The notes: generated by a model from the letters alone, not told the origin. Shown: positions 17,453 to 28,251, counted from the stretch's first letter. The stretch: 64,000 nt of DNA from Neobacillus cucumis (GCF_016107705.1 NZ_JAEHGC010000003.1:372001-436000), one strand, 5' to 3'. Numbers and translations: made by a program.

Positions 17453-19345
17453 TTATCTGTACAGGTAGGACGTATAACTCAATCCATCATAAGTATAATA
17501 AACCTTTATAACGCTATTATAGGTAAAGTTCGTGACTGACTTTTTAGGATAAAAGTAATAGGTTTGATAAGTCCGCCCGACTGTTATCCAGTTCTTAGGG
17601 TAATTTGTGTAAACTACCTTTCCATCTGTAAGAAATTGAAGTTTCGTTACTTTTAAATTACTATAACCATAATTTGTAACCGTTAAATACCCGTAATTAT
17701 AATAGATATCATAGTTGGCATTAAAGGATCCATTAGGAGTTTCCCTTATATCAAGGTACAATTTCTTCGTCTTAACTTTTTTCGTTCCTTTTTGCCGAAC
17801 ATCAACTGCTACCGTATATTTCCCAGATAGATATGCAGTCCATGATAAAGTTCTACTACTTGAATAATCCTTTACGGTGTACCAAGAATAGCCATCATAA
17901 ACTCTGAAACGATATTCAAGATATTTTCCAGAGGATTTTGCTGTAAACGTAAAATGGGTATTTGCCGGCTTTTTTAACCCTTTATTTGCTTTTAATGTTG
18001 GTGTTGAAAAGTAGGAAGGCTTATAGATTGTAAAGCTTGCCGTTTTTGTCGCAGTTTTTTTCGATAAACTGCTTCTGACCGTTACCATTACCTTATAGGA
18101 ACTAGCCGTTTTTGGTTTCCAGTAGGCATAGTTTTTCGAAGAATAGTTCTTGATCGTTTTCCATTTTTTATTTTGATAGACGCTAAACTTATACTGGAGA
18201 TTGGCCCCTTTGGCTTTCGCTGTCCACCTGATTGATGTTGAGGTTGGACGGGGAGACGATAGGTTTGCTTTTAAGGAAGTTACGTATACCCTGCCATCCA
18301 CAATCTGATAACTTATTTGCTTTGACAAAACTCGATTTGGGTATTGAGCTCTACGAACCTCAACCTTAATGGCATAATTACCTGCTTTTGTCGGTTTCCA
18401 TTTGTAGCTGCTGTTTGTCCCAAATACCTGTACAGGTTTTCCATTGATAGAAAATTGATATTGTAGACCTGTTTTATTTGTTTTTGCTGTAAATGTAACT
18501 GTTTTACCCGTTAGATATGGTGATTTCATGTTTGGCGCAAACGAAGTAATTGCAAAATCCGGCTTATAGGCTGTAATGGTATACGACATTTCCTTTTGGG
18601 CGATGGCAGCCCGGAATTGTGGGTCTCGTGCTTCTACTTTTATTTTATAGGTACCCGGTGCGGTCGGGGTCCATTGATAGACACTTGAAGTACTATATCC
18701 TTTTACAACCTTGCCCTGAACAGAGAATTGATACTCAAGCCCCGCTTTGTTTGCACTAGCCTGAATGGTAATAGTTTTTCGCTCAATTTGTGGTGATGGG
18801 TAATTTGCATTGATGGGATTTAGAGTAAAATCTGGGTCATAGGTAATATCATTCCACAAATAATAAGACTCGTTCCAAATCGAAGAATAGCCATTTGTTT
18901 TTACAGAAATATAGTAGGTCCCTTTATTTAAGGAGAGCTGCATTCCTTGATAGGACCCATATTCTTCATCGTAAAGAAATTCACTTGTTGCAATCTGATT
19001 ACCATTCATATCGTACAAACTGAAACTATAATCCTGTGAATATTGATTGTTATCCCACTCATAATCTCCTAGATAAGTCAGTAATGTAATGGTGCCTTTT
19101 CGTAGAATATCAATCTTGTAATAATCTGTGTCCTCATCATCCGCTAAGACCGCAGAAACGTCATCGGAAGGCTTAATTTGATTCGCTTCTCCCATGCTAT
19201 TATTTGGTTCAACCTCCGAAACGGGATCAGCCATCTTTTTAAATCGGGCCGTAGAAATTTCCCCCTTAGCAAATGCCGGACTAATTGTGTAGGAAAATGC
19301 TAATAAAAGAATGATGAATGATACGAATATCTTTCTCTTTTTCAC
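17453..19345 (-). CDS. Secreted PPC-domain protein with triple-tyrosine repeats
   Basis: A 630-residue exported protein with a signal peptide (about 1-26). Residues about 40-150 form a pre-peptidase C-terminal (PPC) domain, shown by EVEPNNSMGEANQI and DTDYYKIDI. Four beta-sandwich repeats follow, each with an aromatic core such as LEYQFSV, YQWTPT and GTYKIKVE, typical of Y_Y_Y-type domains. The last 100 residues are Tyr/Asn-rich with no recognised domain. No catalytic motif is visible, so it is probably a binding or structural surface protein; PPC domains usually accompany secreted proteases, but no peptidase is fused here. The ORF is preceded by GGGGGAGA. Confidence 0.72.
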   Translation of the reverse strand: MKKRKIFVSFIILLLAFSYTISPAFAKGEISTARFKKMADPVSEVEPNNSMGEANQIKPSDDVSAVLADDEDTDYYKIDILRKGTITLLTYLGDYEWDNNQYSQDYSFSLYDMNGNQIATSEFLYDEEYGSYQGMQLSLNKGTYYISVKTNGYSSIWNESYYLWNDITYDPDFTLNPINANYPSPQIERKTITIQASANKAGLEYQFSVQGKVVKGYSTSSVYQWTPTAPGTYKIKVEARDPQFRAAIAQKEMSYTITAYKPDFAITSFAPNMKSPYLTGKTVTFTAKTNKTGLQYQFSINGKPVQVFGTNSSYKWKPTKAGNYAIKVEVRRAQYPNRVLSKQISYQIVDGRVYVTSLKANLSSPRPTSTSIRWTAKAKGANLQYKFSVYQNKKWKTIKNYSSKNYAYWKPKTASSYKVMVTVRSSLSKKTATKTASFTIYKPSYFSTPTLKANKGLKKPANTHFTFTAKSSGKYLEYRFRVYDGYSWYTVKDYSSSRTLSWTAYLSGKYTVAVDVRQKGTKKVKTKKLYLDIRETPNGSFNANYDIYYNYGYLTVTNYGYSNLKVTKLQFLTDGKVVYTNYPKNWITVGRTYQTYYFYPKKSVTNFTYNSVIKVYYTYDGLSYTSYLYR

Positions 19346-19459
19346 TTCTTCTCTCCCCCTTATATCATTCTAAACACCTATTATTTTAGCATTTTTTCCC
19401 ACTTTATTCACACTAATATTCTAATAATTTTTACAAATAAAGGTGAATTCTTGCCCAAA

Positions 19460-19489
19460 AAGACCCCTGAATTAGCTTCAGGGGGTCTT
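19460..19489 (-). terminator. Terminator of the nucleotidase gene
   Basis: A 12-bp stem AAGACCCCCTGAA / TTCAGGGGTCTT with a short loop is followed by TTTTGGG on the minus strand, ten bases past the stop codon. Confidence 0.85.
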
Positions 19490-19499
19490 CCACAGAATC

Positions 19500-22400
19500 T
19501 TATTTCTTTACAGTTACCTTTTTGGCACTACTCACGTTTCCAGCTTTATCCTTTGCAGTAATAGCTAAAACTGTTCCTGCTTTTTGTTTCTTAATTTTAA
19601 TAGAGAATTTACCTTTTTTGTCGGCAATATCTGAACCAAGGACTTTATTGCCAACCTTTACGGTTACTTTTGTGCCAGGCTCCGCTTTACCACTTACCTT
19701 TGTTGACTTGGCTGTAACCTTATCAACAGAAGGAGCTTTCGGATTCGTATCATCTACTACCGTTATTGTTGCAACAGGACTTACGTTCTTACCTTTATCA
19801 ATTGCAGTAACCGTTATGACTGTTCCTGCTTTTTGCACTGCTTTTAATGTAACCGTGAAGCTTCCATTCTTATCTGCAACACCATAACCCAATACTGTTC
19901 TACTTGTTTTAACAGTAATCTTAGAACCAGCTTCTGCTTTACCGATTACCTTTTTGTCATTATCATCTACTTTATTGACTACAGGCTTTTTCGGGGCTGT
20001 TTTGTCTAAAACTGTTATAGTAGTTGCTTTACTTACATTACCCGCCTTGTCAACAGCGACCACAGTTAAAACTGTTCCTGCTTTTTGTGCGGCCCTTAAA
20101 GTAACACTAAAGCTTCCATATTTATCAACTACGTCAGATCCTAATTCCTTCGTGCCGACTTTTACAATGACTTTGAAAGTATCTGATGCTTTACCAGTAA
20201 CCTTCTTATCAAATTCTGTTACATCGTTAACAACAGGAGCTGCAGGTGGAGTATTATCACCTACTGTGATATTAGTTGGTTCACTCTTGTTGCCGGCAGC
20301 ATCAGTGGCGACAACTTTTAAAACGGTACCTTCTCTTTGTGCTGATTTTAAAGAAACAGAGAAATTGCCATCCTTGCTAGCAGAAGCACTGCCGAGAACT
20401 TCTTTACTATTTGATACTGTAACTGTAGAGCCAGCCTCAGCTTTGCCTGTTACCTTTTTATCAGCATTTTTCACTTCATTAACTACTGGTGCTTCTGGTG
20501 CAGTTACATCTTTAACCGTTACTGTTGTCCCGGCACTAACATTTAATGCACCGTCGGTTGCAGTTACTGTTAATTCAGTGCCCGCCTTCTGAACATCAAT
20601 TGTTACATTGAAAGTACCATCCTCTTTAGCAACAGAAGTACCTAGCAATACATCGTTTGCTTTCACTTTAACTGTAGCACCCGCTTCAGCTTTTCCAGTC
20701 ACACTTGTAGATTGATCATTTACGTCATCTACAACAGGAGCTTCCGGCGCTGTAGAATCAATCGTGATTCTACCTTCAATTTGAGCAAAAATTGGATGTT
20801 TTTGTGCTTTTACATACTCCACTAATGCATCAAGGTCTGAAGACCAAGTGGTACGCTCAGTACCTTGTTTAAGAACTGTAAATCCATCGCCGCCATCGGC
20901 CATAAAGTTATTTACCGTTACAGAGTACACAGCTTTAGGGTCAATTTTTGAACCATCTGGAAGGTAGATATCTACCACTTTTTGTCCTATTGGCAGTTTA
21001 TCAGACCAAGTGTATTTTAGACCGGAGATTTGCATTATCCGGTATCTGTCAGCTTGGAACTGTTCATTAATTAATGCTCTTACTTGTTCACCAGTAATTT
21101 TTTCGCTGACGATATCGTTTCCAAACGGCTGAATGGCAAATAAATCGCCCCATGTGATATCTCCAGCCTGCTTAATCTCATCACGTACACCTCCAACATT
21201 CATGAAGGCAAATTGAGTGCCGGTTTTCGCACGCATGGCATCTGCAATGAGGTTACCCATTGGAGATTCCCCAGCGCCATTTTGAGTTCTCGAAATCGGA
21301 GCTGATGCAGTTCCTACTATCTCACCAGTGATTGGAGCAATATCAGCTAAGTATTTATCAAGCTCTGATTTAACTTTTGCATCAAGATGCTCTGGATTTT
21401 GGAATGTTGTTTGAATTTGCGCCTTTTTCGTTACAATATCTTGTGTAACAGGGTCAATCGTTAAATCTACATCAGAGAATGCTGTTCCATAAGAATACGA
21501 TTGAACAAGAAGTTTCTCTTTATCAGTGTTATCCTTTACTGTTGAATTTAAATACTGATGGTCGTGAGCACCAAAAATTACATCAACTTCAGGGTCAACC
21601 GCTTTAGCAATATCAACAACCTTACCGGTTGGATTCGAACCATCAGTTGCGGATTTTCCCGGATCATGCGCAAGAACAACGATAGATTTAACATCTTTAT
21701 CTTCTAATTCCTTTGCATATTTGTTAATAGCTTCTGTTTCATCAGTAAACTTAACCCCAGCAACACCGCTTGGCGTTACAATGCTTGGAGTTTCAGTTGT
21801 AACAACACCAATGAAACCAATTTTCACTCCATCCACTTCTTTTATTGTATATGGAGGCAAAATTAACTCATTTGTTTTTTCATCTACAACGTTTGCTGCC
21901 ACGTATGGGAAGCTTGCTCCTTCAAATTTACCGTACTTCTCAACCGTTTTTGGATGCTCTCCACCGTAGATTAAACGTTTCATTTCAGCAACGCCTTCAT
22001 CAAACTCGTGGTTTCCAATTGTACCAACATCAAAACCAAGTTCATTTAAGAAGCGAATGGTTGGCTCATCTTGCAATAATGCCGAAACAGGACGGCTCGC
22101 ACCAACAGCATCACCAGCTTGAACTAATAATGTATTAGATGGGTTTGTGGCTTCTCTTTCTTTTAAATAACCAGCTAGGTATTGGATTCCGCCAACAGGC
22201 TGTCCACCTACCTTTGTAGAATAATCTAATTGTCCATGAAGGTCGTTAATACCAAGTAATTGAACGTGAACATTTTGGTCAAGTTCATAGGTTTCATAAC
22301 CATCTTTCGTTGTCGATGCTCCAAGATCTTTAACGTTTGGAGTCTGGTTTAGATATGTTAATGCACTTGGAGAAGAATGGAATGTCACTTTTGCTGTTCC

Positions 22401-24359
22401 ACCAACCGGAGCAATCTTCCAGTTATTGTCCGCTACTGGATTAACGGTTCCTTGAGCTTTAATATAATCCATTAAGATTTGACGGTTTTCGTATGGAGAA
22501 TCAACCACCACTTCAGCTTTTCCACCAATTAATCCTGGGAAGTTTCCGCCTCCGCTTGCACGATAATTGTTTGTAGCAACAATGAATTCTTGGTCGTCTT
22601 TAATCGGGGTACCGTCCATCATTGTAAAGTTAATGATACGATGTGAATCCGGATTTATGACAGTTCCTGTCGTAGAATTGTAATCGTATCTAGGCGGTTT
22701 TGTTACATCTACTTGATATTTGATACCATCGATCACGTCAAAGTTATAAGGACGGAAGTTATAATCAAGTACATCTTGATTACCTTCTTTATTTGGATCA
22801 ATTGTTTTGAATTGTGCCGCAGAAAATTCTAACCATTCTTTTACTTGAGCGCCTGTTAGTTTAACAGCCTTAAGGGTATTGTTAAACAAATATAGGTCAT
22901 TTGCACTCTTAATAGAAAGGTCGCCTTTTGTGATGTTGGTATAGTCTGTTACACCGCCACGGCCGCCCTTGAACGGTGCTGCTGCAGAGATGACTGGGAT
23001 ATCTTTAAGGTCAGGATTTTTTGTTTCAATCCATTTTTTCACATACTCTGTCTGAGCGTTATTTACGATTTGGACAGACGGATCATCCATTACACGTGAA
23101 AAATAACTATGCATTGGAATAGCTGTTTCACCGATTTTTCCACGAACATAATTAAGTGTACCATCATGGTATTCTTTTACTGCATCCACAATTTCTTGGT
23201 CTGGACCATCGACAGTAGAGACTTTAACATCCTTACCATTACTGTCCTTTACAGTCTTGGTAAGCGGTCTAAGCGCAGCATTAGAGTTTGTAACTGTCCA
23301 TTTCCCATCTACTTTATCTAGAGTAAGATCCATTACCCCTAGGTTATTACCCCAGAATCCTGCTTCCATTGCCGGTACATTGTTAATTTTTCCAGTGGTA
23401 TTATCAATACCTGGAACATCCTTAAATGACGCATCACCCGGGAAGTTTACGTGTGCATGTCCGAAAAGCAGGGCATCAATACCTGGAACTTTCGCTAAAG
23501 AATAAACAGCATTTTCAGCGTCCTCTTGTCCATCTGCTGCCACATCACAACCAGAGTGGGCGATGGCCACGATAACATCTGCACCTTCTTCTTTCATTTT
23601 TGGTATGAATTTTTCTGCTGACTTAACAATATCCTTTGTGATTACATTTCCGGATAGGTTATCCTTATCCCACTGCATGATTTGTGGTGGTGCAAATCCA
23701 ATTACCCCAACCTTAATCGTTTGTTCATTCCCCGTTTCATCTTTAACCACTTTGTCGATGATTTGATACGGAGTGAAATAGTTTTCATCATTCGTTGGAT
23801 CACTGTCATGATCGTCTTTATAAATGTTAGCGTTTACAACTTTGTACGGAGCTTCCTGTAATGCATTTTTTAAATAGTCTAACCCATAATTAAATTCATG
23901 GTTACCTACAATACCAGCATCATATTTGAGGATATCCATAGCTTTGAACATTGGGTGAACTTCTGTATCACCTAGTCCTTTAACCTTTGCTACATAGTCA
24001 GCCATCGGATTTCCTTGAAGCAAATCACCAGCATCAAATAACATGGAGTTTTGTTCGTATGTAGGACTATTTTCATCAGCCGTATTCATTTTATCTAATC
24101 TTGCTTGTTTAATTAGCTTGGCTGTTCTGTCAAGTCCATAATCAATCGTCGGTGTATCTTGATAGTAATCATAATCCATTACATTGTCATGCAAATCTGT
24201 GGTTTCTAAGAATCGTAGTTTTACCGTACTCTCAGAAGTTCCTGCTGCCTTAGCAGAATGTGGAAAAATATTCAGTGGAACTGTTGTAAGAGCTAGTGCC
24301 GTTGCAATAGAACTGTTTAACAAATGCCTTTTCATGTTTCTTTTTATCTTTCTCTTCAC
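19500..24359 (-). CDS. yfkN: Bifunctional cyclic-nucleotide phosphodiesterase/5'-nucleotidase with Ig repeats (YfkN-like)
   Basis: A large exported enzyme (about 1619 residues) that should hydrolyse 2',3'-cyclic nucleotides and nucleotides outside the cell to release phosphate. It has two metallophosphatase/5'-nucleotidase units in tandem. The first has TTDLHDN, GNHEFNYG, AHSGCD and GHAHVN; the second INDLHGQ, GNHEFDEG, LAHDPG and GAHDHQ. Five Ig-like repeats follow from about residue 1195 (each VTGKAEAG-like). B. subtilis YfkN ends in an LPXTG-type anchor; none is seen here and the protein ends in a basic AKKVTVKK tail. The GTG at 24359 is preferred to the ATG at 24380 because GAAGGGCGGA precedes it; an ATG at 24335 is also possible. 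Confidence 0.85.
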   Translation of the reverse strand: MKRKIKRNMKRHLLNSSIATALALTTVPLNIFPHSAKAAGTSESTVKLRFLETTDLHDNVMDYDYYQDTPTIDYGLDRTAKLIKQARLDKMNTADENSPTYEQNSMLFDAGDLLQGNPMADYVAKVKGLGDTEVHPMFKAMDILKYDAGIVGNHEFNYGLDYLKNALQEAPYKVVNANIYKDDHDSDPTNDENYFTPYQIIDKVVKDETGNEQTIKVGVIGFAPPQIMQWDKDNLSGNVITKDIVKSAEKFIPKMKEEGADVIVAIAHSGCDVAADGQEDAENAVYSLAKVPGIDALLFGHAHVNFPGDASFKDVPGIDNTTGKINNVPAMEAGFWGNNLGVMDLTLDKVDGKWTVTNSNAALRPLTKTVKDSNGKDVKVSTVDGPDQEIVDAVKEYHDGTLNYVRGKIGETAIPMHSYFSRVMDDPSVQIVNNAQTEYVKKWIETKNPDLKDIPVISAAAPFKGGRGGVTDYTNITKGDLSIKSANDLYLFNNTLKAVKLTGAQVKEWLEFSAAQFKTIDPNKEGNQDVLDYNFRPYNFDVIDGIKYQVDVTKPPRYDYNSTTGTVINPDSHRIINFTMMDGTPIKDDQEFIVATNNYRASGGGNFPGLIGGKAEVVVDSPYENRQILMDYIKAQGTVNPVADNNWKIAPVGGTAKVTFHSSPSALTYLNQTPNVKDLGASTTKDGYETYELDQNVHVQLLGINDLHGQLDYSTKVGGQPVGGIQYLAGYLKEREATNPSNTLLVQAGDAVGASRPVSALLQDEPTIRFLNELGFDVGTIGNHEFDEGVAEMKRLIYGGEHPKTVEKYGKFEGASFPYVAANVVDEKTNELILPPYTIKEVDGVKIGFIGVVTTETPSIVTPSGVAGVKFTDETEAINKYAKELEDKDVKSIVVLAHDPGKSATDGSNPTGKVVDIAKAVDPEVDVIFGAHDHQYLNSTVKDNTDKEKLLVQSYSYGTAFSDVDLTIDPVTQDIVTKKAQIQTTFQNPEHLDAKVKSELDKYLADIAPITGEIVGTASAPISRTQNGAGESPMGNLIADAMRAKTGTQFAFMNVGGVRDEIKQAGDITWGDLFAIQPFGNDIVSEKITGEQVRALINEQFQADRYRIMQISGLKYTWSDKLPIGQKVVDIYLPDGSKIDPKAVYSVTVNNFMADGGDGFTVLKQGTERTTWSSDLDALVEYVKAQKHPIFAQIEGRITIDSTAPEAPVVDDVNDQSTSVTGKAEAGATVKVKANDVLLGTSVAKEDGTFNVTIDVQKAGTELTVTATDGALNVSAGTTVTVKDVTAPEAPVVNEVKNADKKVTGKAEAGSTVTVSNSKEVLGSASASKDGNFSVSLKSAQREGTVLKVVATDAAGNKSEPTNITVGDNTPPAAPVVNDVTEFDKKVTGKASDTFKVIVKVGTKELGSDVVDKYGSFSVTLRAAQKAGTVLTVVAVDKAGNVSKATTITVLDKTAPKKPVVNKVDDNDKKVIGKAEAGSKITVKTSRTVLGYGVADKNGSFTVTLKAVQKAGTVITVTAIDKGKNVSPVATITVVDDTNPKAPSVDKVTAKSTKVSGKAEPGTKVTVKVGNKVLGSDIADKKGKFSIKIKKQKAGTVLAITAKDKAGNVSSAKKVTVKK

Positions 24360-24684
24360 ACATCTTCCGCCCTTCGACATAGTATTTTGTATTGCAAGAC
24401 TATTTTACTAGGATTTAAGCAAGAATAATAGAGTATTTTGTAAAAATTTACTTTATTTTCATATTATTTTAATAAGAAATTTTATATTTTTTAGTTTTAT
24501 AGTGTTATAATGAAAAGTTATAACTAACCGCAAATATCTTTTGCATTTATAAGAGTTATTAGTGCCTGCTTCCCCCCAAAAAACGCGTCTAACTCTCTCT
24601 AATTTCAATTATTTGTATATTAATCCTTAGGAATCTGTTATTCTAGTAGTTGTTTTAAAAATTAAATACTGGAGGAAAATTTAA
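24360..24684. other. Divergent promoter region between yfkN-like and LCP genes
   Basis: An AT-rich gap that must carry promoters for both divergent genes. No clear operator, riboswitch or ORF was recognised. Confidence 0.4.
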
Positions 24685-25611
24685 ATGAGAGCTAGTAATC
24701 ATAAAAAGAAGAAAAAATGGCTCCGTGTCACTGGAATTGTGTTGTTGGTCCTCTTAGTCGGTATTGGTATCTATGGATTTTCAGTATATAAATCATTAAC
24801 GAATGCTGTCGAAACGATGCATCAGCCTTTGGATCGAAAGTCGGATAAACGGGAAGCAGAGGTCTCACTTACAGATAAGCAACCCTTCTCCGTACTTATG
24901 CTCGGCGTTGATCAACGCAAAGGTGATAAAGGCCGTTCCGATACATTGATTGTTTTAACAGTAAACCCTAACAATAATTCAGTCAAAATGCTAAGTATTC
25001 CACGTGATACGAGAACAGAAATTGTCGGCCATGGAACGGTGGATAAAATCAATCATGCCTACGCCTTCGGAAACGAAGAAATGGCGATGAATACAGTTGA
25101 AAACTTTTTGGACATTCCGATTGATTACTATATAAAAGTAAACATGGAAGCTTTCAAGAATATTATTGATGCTGTTGGCGGAATCACAGTAAACAATGAT
25201 TTGGACTTTAGCCAAGGTGGATACCATTTCCCTAAGGGTCCAGTAACGTTAGATGGTAAGAAGGCGCTAGCCTATACTCGAATGAGACATGATGACCCTC
25301 GTGGGGATTTTGGCCGTCAAATTCGCCAACGTGAAATTATTCAAGGAATTTTACGAGAAGGAGCAAGTCTTTCCTCGCTTACAAAATACCAGGATATTTT
25401 TTCTGCATTAGGTAGCAATGTAAGAACAAATCTTTCGTTCGATCAAATGATGGATATTCAAAAAAATTATAAGAGTGCCGCAGCAAATGTGAATCAAATG
25501 AGTATAAAAGGAAATGGTACAAAAATAAATGGAATCTATTATTTCATTGTTTCCGATCAGGAAAAACAAAGACTTCAAAAAGAACTAAGAGCACAATTAG
25601 ATTTAAAATAG
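24685..25611 (+). CDS. LytR-CpsA-Psr family wall teichoic acid/polymer ligase
   Basis: A 308-residue membrane-anchored enzyme that transfers teichoic acid or other glycopolymers from lipid carriers to peptidoglycan. A short basic N-terminus leads to one membrane helix (about 16-36); the rest is outside. The LCP domain shows SVLMLGVDQR, GRSDTLIVL, SIPRDTRTEI and KALAYTRMRHDDPRGDFGR with the conserved arginines and aspartates that bind the polyprenyl phosphate. CTGGAGGAA precedes the ATG. It lies divergent to the nucleotidase and fits the surface-polymer theme of the region. Confidence 0.92.
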   Translation: MRASNHKKKKKWLRVTGIVLLVLLVGIGIYGFSVYKSLTNAVETMHQPLDRKSDKREAEVSLTDKQPFSVLMLGVDQRKGDKGRSDTLIVLTVNPNNNSVKMLSIPRDTRTEIVGHGTVDKINHAYAFGNEEMAMNTVENFLDIPIDYYIKVNMEAFKNIIDAVGGITVNNDLDFSQGGYHFPKGPVTLDGKKALAYTRMRHDDPRGDFGRQIRQREIIQGILREGASLSSLTKYQDIFSALGSNVRTNLSFDQMMDIQKNYKSAAANVNQMSIKGNGTKINGIYYFIVSDQEKQRLQKELRAQLDLK

Positions 25612-25620
25612 CATCAAAAA

Positions 25621-25655
25621 ACGAGGGCTCCTAGACGGAGACCCTCGTTTTTTTA
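25621..25655. terminator. Bidirectional terminator between LCP and subtilase genes
   Basis: A stem ACGAGGG / CCCTCGT followed by seven Ts lies between convergent genes and should end the LCP transcript; it overlaps the end of the subtilase gene. Confidence 0.8.
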
Positions 25656-28058
25656 TTTGATATTAATGATTCCTGTAAAGATTTGTGTCAACCCATATTT
25701 GTCCACAATCGTGATTTTAAATTGGTAATCACCGCTGGTGACAATCTGATTGCTGCTATTTGTTCCGTCCCATTGGAACGATTGACCTCCTAGATTTTCA
25801 TCAGAATTGTTTTTAATAGATCTGATGAATGTTTCCCCTTGAGTAATGTCAATGGTTATCTGTCCTGCTTTACTTAATGTATAACCAATAGGTTTCAAAT
25901 CTTGTACAGTTGAAGTAACATCCTTTGCTGCCTGGATGGTCGGTACACGCCAATCTTGTAACATAAAGTATTTACTTTTGAGGGTTGAAAAATTCCCCGC
26001 TGCATCCTTTAACTGGATAAGATATCGGTAGCTTCCTTCAGGAGCAAATTGCTTCTTAGCATTCATTCCATTCCAGATGAAGGTGGCGGTTTTCACTTGT
26101 TTATAGAATAATTGTTTTACAATCTTTCCTTTTTCATCGATAACAAATACATGAACCTTGGCTGTTTCCGTTCCTTTTAATGTGGCGCTTGTACGGTTTT
26201 TCGTGTCCATCTTAAATACGGTTGATGTAAGTGTTAGATTTCCGGATGGACGAATCGTATCTATTTTAATAGAAACCTTTTTCGTTTTTCCTTTTTTCTT
26301 ATGCATATCGACCAGAGACATTCTTAAGGAATAAGCTCCATCCTTCACTTGTTTCCCTTTTTCATTTTTACCGTCCCATTTGAACGAGTGCTTTCCTGTT
26401 GGTACGGTTTTCGCTGTTATGATTTTTTTGACGACGCGGCCGGCTTTATCCTTTACAACAGCTGTAACCTTTGCTTTCTGAGTTAACTCATATGGGATCT
26501 TAACGGTTTTTCCAGCCTTAGGTGAAAAAGTATAATCTCCTTTTACCAAAATAGCCGCATACGTATGGTTCATAACCTGAATCGGAGTTGTTTTTGAAAG
26601 AGATGCTCGTCTGTTTGATGCTTTTACCACTGCATTATAAGCGCCTGTTGAAACAAATTTTCCATTCGCTGCTTTCCCGTCCCAAACGACCGTTTGCTTC
26701 GTTCCGGATACTTTTTTGTTCAACACTTCCCTCACGGTTTGTCCGCTTGAATTTTGGATAGTCACGGTAACCTTCGCATGACCCGGAAGCTTTAAAGAGA
26801 GTGCAGCTTTATTTTTCCCCGTCATCGTAAAGGTTTTAGGCGCCGATATTTTTGCCTTTGGGGATGATGTATTCGAAACAGCTTTATAGGCGTCAATCCT
26901 GCCGTATCCATAATAGTCATCCCTTCCCTTTGCCCCCAAATCAATGACTGAATGCTTCATAACACTTTCAACCTGATCGGGAGTTAAAAACGGATTCCTT
27001 GAACGAATAAGAGCAGCAACACCTGATACAACAGGAGATGCCATCGATGTACCCGTTAAGGGTGCATAAGAACTTCCATTGATGGAGGAAAAAATATTAC
27101 TTCCTGGTGCAGTGAAATCAACAAAGCTCCCTTTATTTGAATAAAAGGCAACATGGTCGGAGCTGCTTGTTGCACCCACTCCTACTACAGAATTCAGTGC
27201 GGCAGGATACGTTTTTGTAAAGGTTCCATCATTTCCTGCAGCAGCAATCAGGATAACCCCTTTAGACTTTGCATAGTTCGCATAATAGTCTAAAAGAACA
27301 CTATAGTTTGGACTTCCCAGGCTCATATTAATAACATCTGCATGGTGCTCTACGGCGTATTTTATCCCAAGGGCAACCGCATAATCACTAGCTTCCTCCC
27401 CGTCAAATACATTGATTGGCATAATTTTTACATTAGGAGCGATCCCTGCAATTCCCGTTTTATTAAAGCTGGCGGCGATGATTCCGGCTACATGGGTTGC
27501 ATGCTCATGGGGTGTGTACCGTGCATTTCCTGTTACCGCATTAAAAGGGCTGACGATTTTCCCTTTCAGATCAGGGTGGTCCTGCTGTACTCCATCGTCA
27601 ATAACAGCGACTTTAATTTGTGATGATCCTTTTGTAATGTCCCACGCTTTCGGCATTTGAATTTTATTTAAATACCATTGTTTTGAGTAGTCAGGTTCTT
27701 GAGGAATATAGGTGCTCTTCACCTTATAGTTTGGTTCTGCCCAAATAATCTTTTTCTGCGCTAATAATCTTTGGGCAGCTTTCGTTAAATCCGTCCCGTT
27801 AGGAAATTTGATAAAAGAAAAATCTCCATCCCCTAAATGATCTTCTTCTGTTCCATTCACTTGTTTCAGGATGGCATTTCTTTCCGCTTTCGAGAGATTC
27901 AAGCTGAATTTAACGATTAATTCCTGGTCATGAAATGCATTGGTTTCCATATTTGTATTTGGTAGGTTCGTGTTGGTGTTTAACTCGTCTGCAGAGGCAG
28001 CCGTTCCCATCCATGACACGCAAAGCAGCATCAAGGTCACTGACCATAAATATTTCAA
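25653..28058 (-). CDS. Secreted subtilisin-like serine protease (S8) with FlgD-type Ig repeats
   Basis: An 801-residue exported protease. From the TTG at 28058 the protein begins with a signal peptide ending near ASA-D, then an inhibitor-like propeptide (IVKFSLNLSKAERNAIL onwards). The peptidase domain has the Asp motif VAVIDDGV, the His motif HATHVAGI and the Ser motif GTSMASPVVSG. Four FlgD-like Ig repeats follow, each with a (V/K/I/Q)W(D/N)G core. The TTG is chosen because GGAGGG lies eight bases upstream and it gives a normal signal peptide; the longer frame from an ATG at 28214 adds 52 residues without one. It probably processes or degrades extracellular proteins. Confidence 0.88.
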   Translation of the reverse strand: MKYLWSVTLMLLCVSWMGTAASADELNTNTNLPNTNMETNAFHDQELIVKFSLNLSKAERNAILKQVNGTEEDHLGDGDFSFIKFPNGTDLTKAAQRLLAQKKIIWAEPNYKVKSTYIPQEPDYSKQWYLNKIQMPKAWDITKGSSQIKVAVIDDGVQQDHPDLKGKIVSPFNAVTGNARYTPHEHATHVAGIIAASFNKTGIAGIAPNVKIMPINVFDGEEASDYAVALGIKYAVEHHADVINMSLGSPNYSVLLDYYANYAKSKGVILIAAAGNDGTFTKTYPAALNSVVGVGATSSSDHVAFYSNKGSFVDFTAPGSNIFSSINGSSYAPLTGTSMASPVVSGVAALIRSRNPFLTPDQVESVMKHSVIDLGAKGRDDYYGYGRIDAYKAVSNTSSPKAKISAPKTFTMTGKNKAALSLKLPGHAKVTVTIQNSSGQTVREVLNKKVSGTKQTVVWDGKAANGKFVSTGAYNAVVKASNRRASLSKTTPIQVMNHTYAAILVKGDYTFSPKAGKTVKIPYELTQKAKVTAVVKDKAGRVVKKIITAKTVPTGKHSFKWDGKNEKGKQVKDGAYSLRMSLVDMHKKKGKTKKVSIKIDTIRPSGNLTLTSTVFKMDTKNRTSATLKGTETAKVHVFVIDEKGKIVKQLFYKQVKTATFIWNGMNAKKQFAPEGSYRYLIQLKDAAGNFSTLKSKYFMLQDWRVPTIQAAKDVTSTVQDLKPIGYTLSKAGQITIDITQGETFIRSIKNNSDENLGGQSFQWDGTNSSNQIVTSGDYQFKITIVDKYGLTQIFTGIINIK

Positions 28059-28251
28059 CTCGGTTCCCTCCACTAGTTTATATTTGAATATTATTCTATC
28101 ATTTTTAGATGCAACTGAGGGAACCATAGAAAAATAAAATATTGCTGTAGGGAAAAATAGGAAAGGTTCTTTTTTCCATATGCTAATTGGGTTATTATTA
28201 CAGTATACACTCAAAATATTTTACATAATGAAAGGAAGTTTCTAGTGCGTA

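Noticed and set aside
19522..20592. Long plus-strand open frames opposite the nucleotidase Ig repeats
   Set aside because: They run antisense through a clear repeated protein domain, are rich in Thr/Val/Leu from reversed Ala/Val/Lys codons, and have no ribosome sites.
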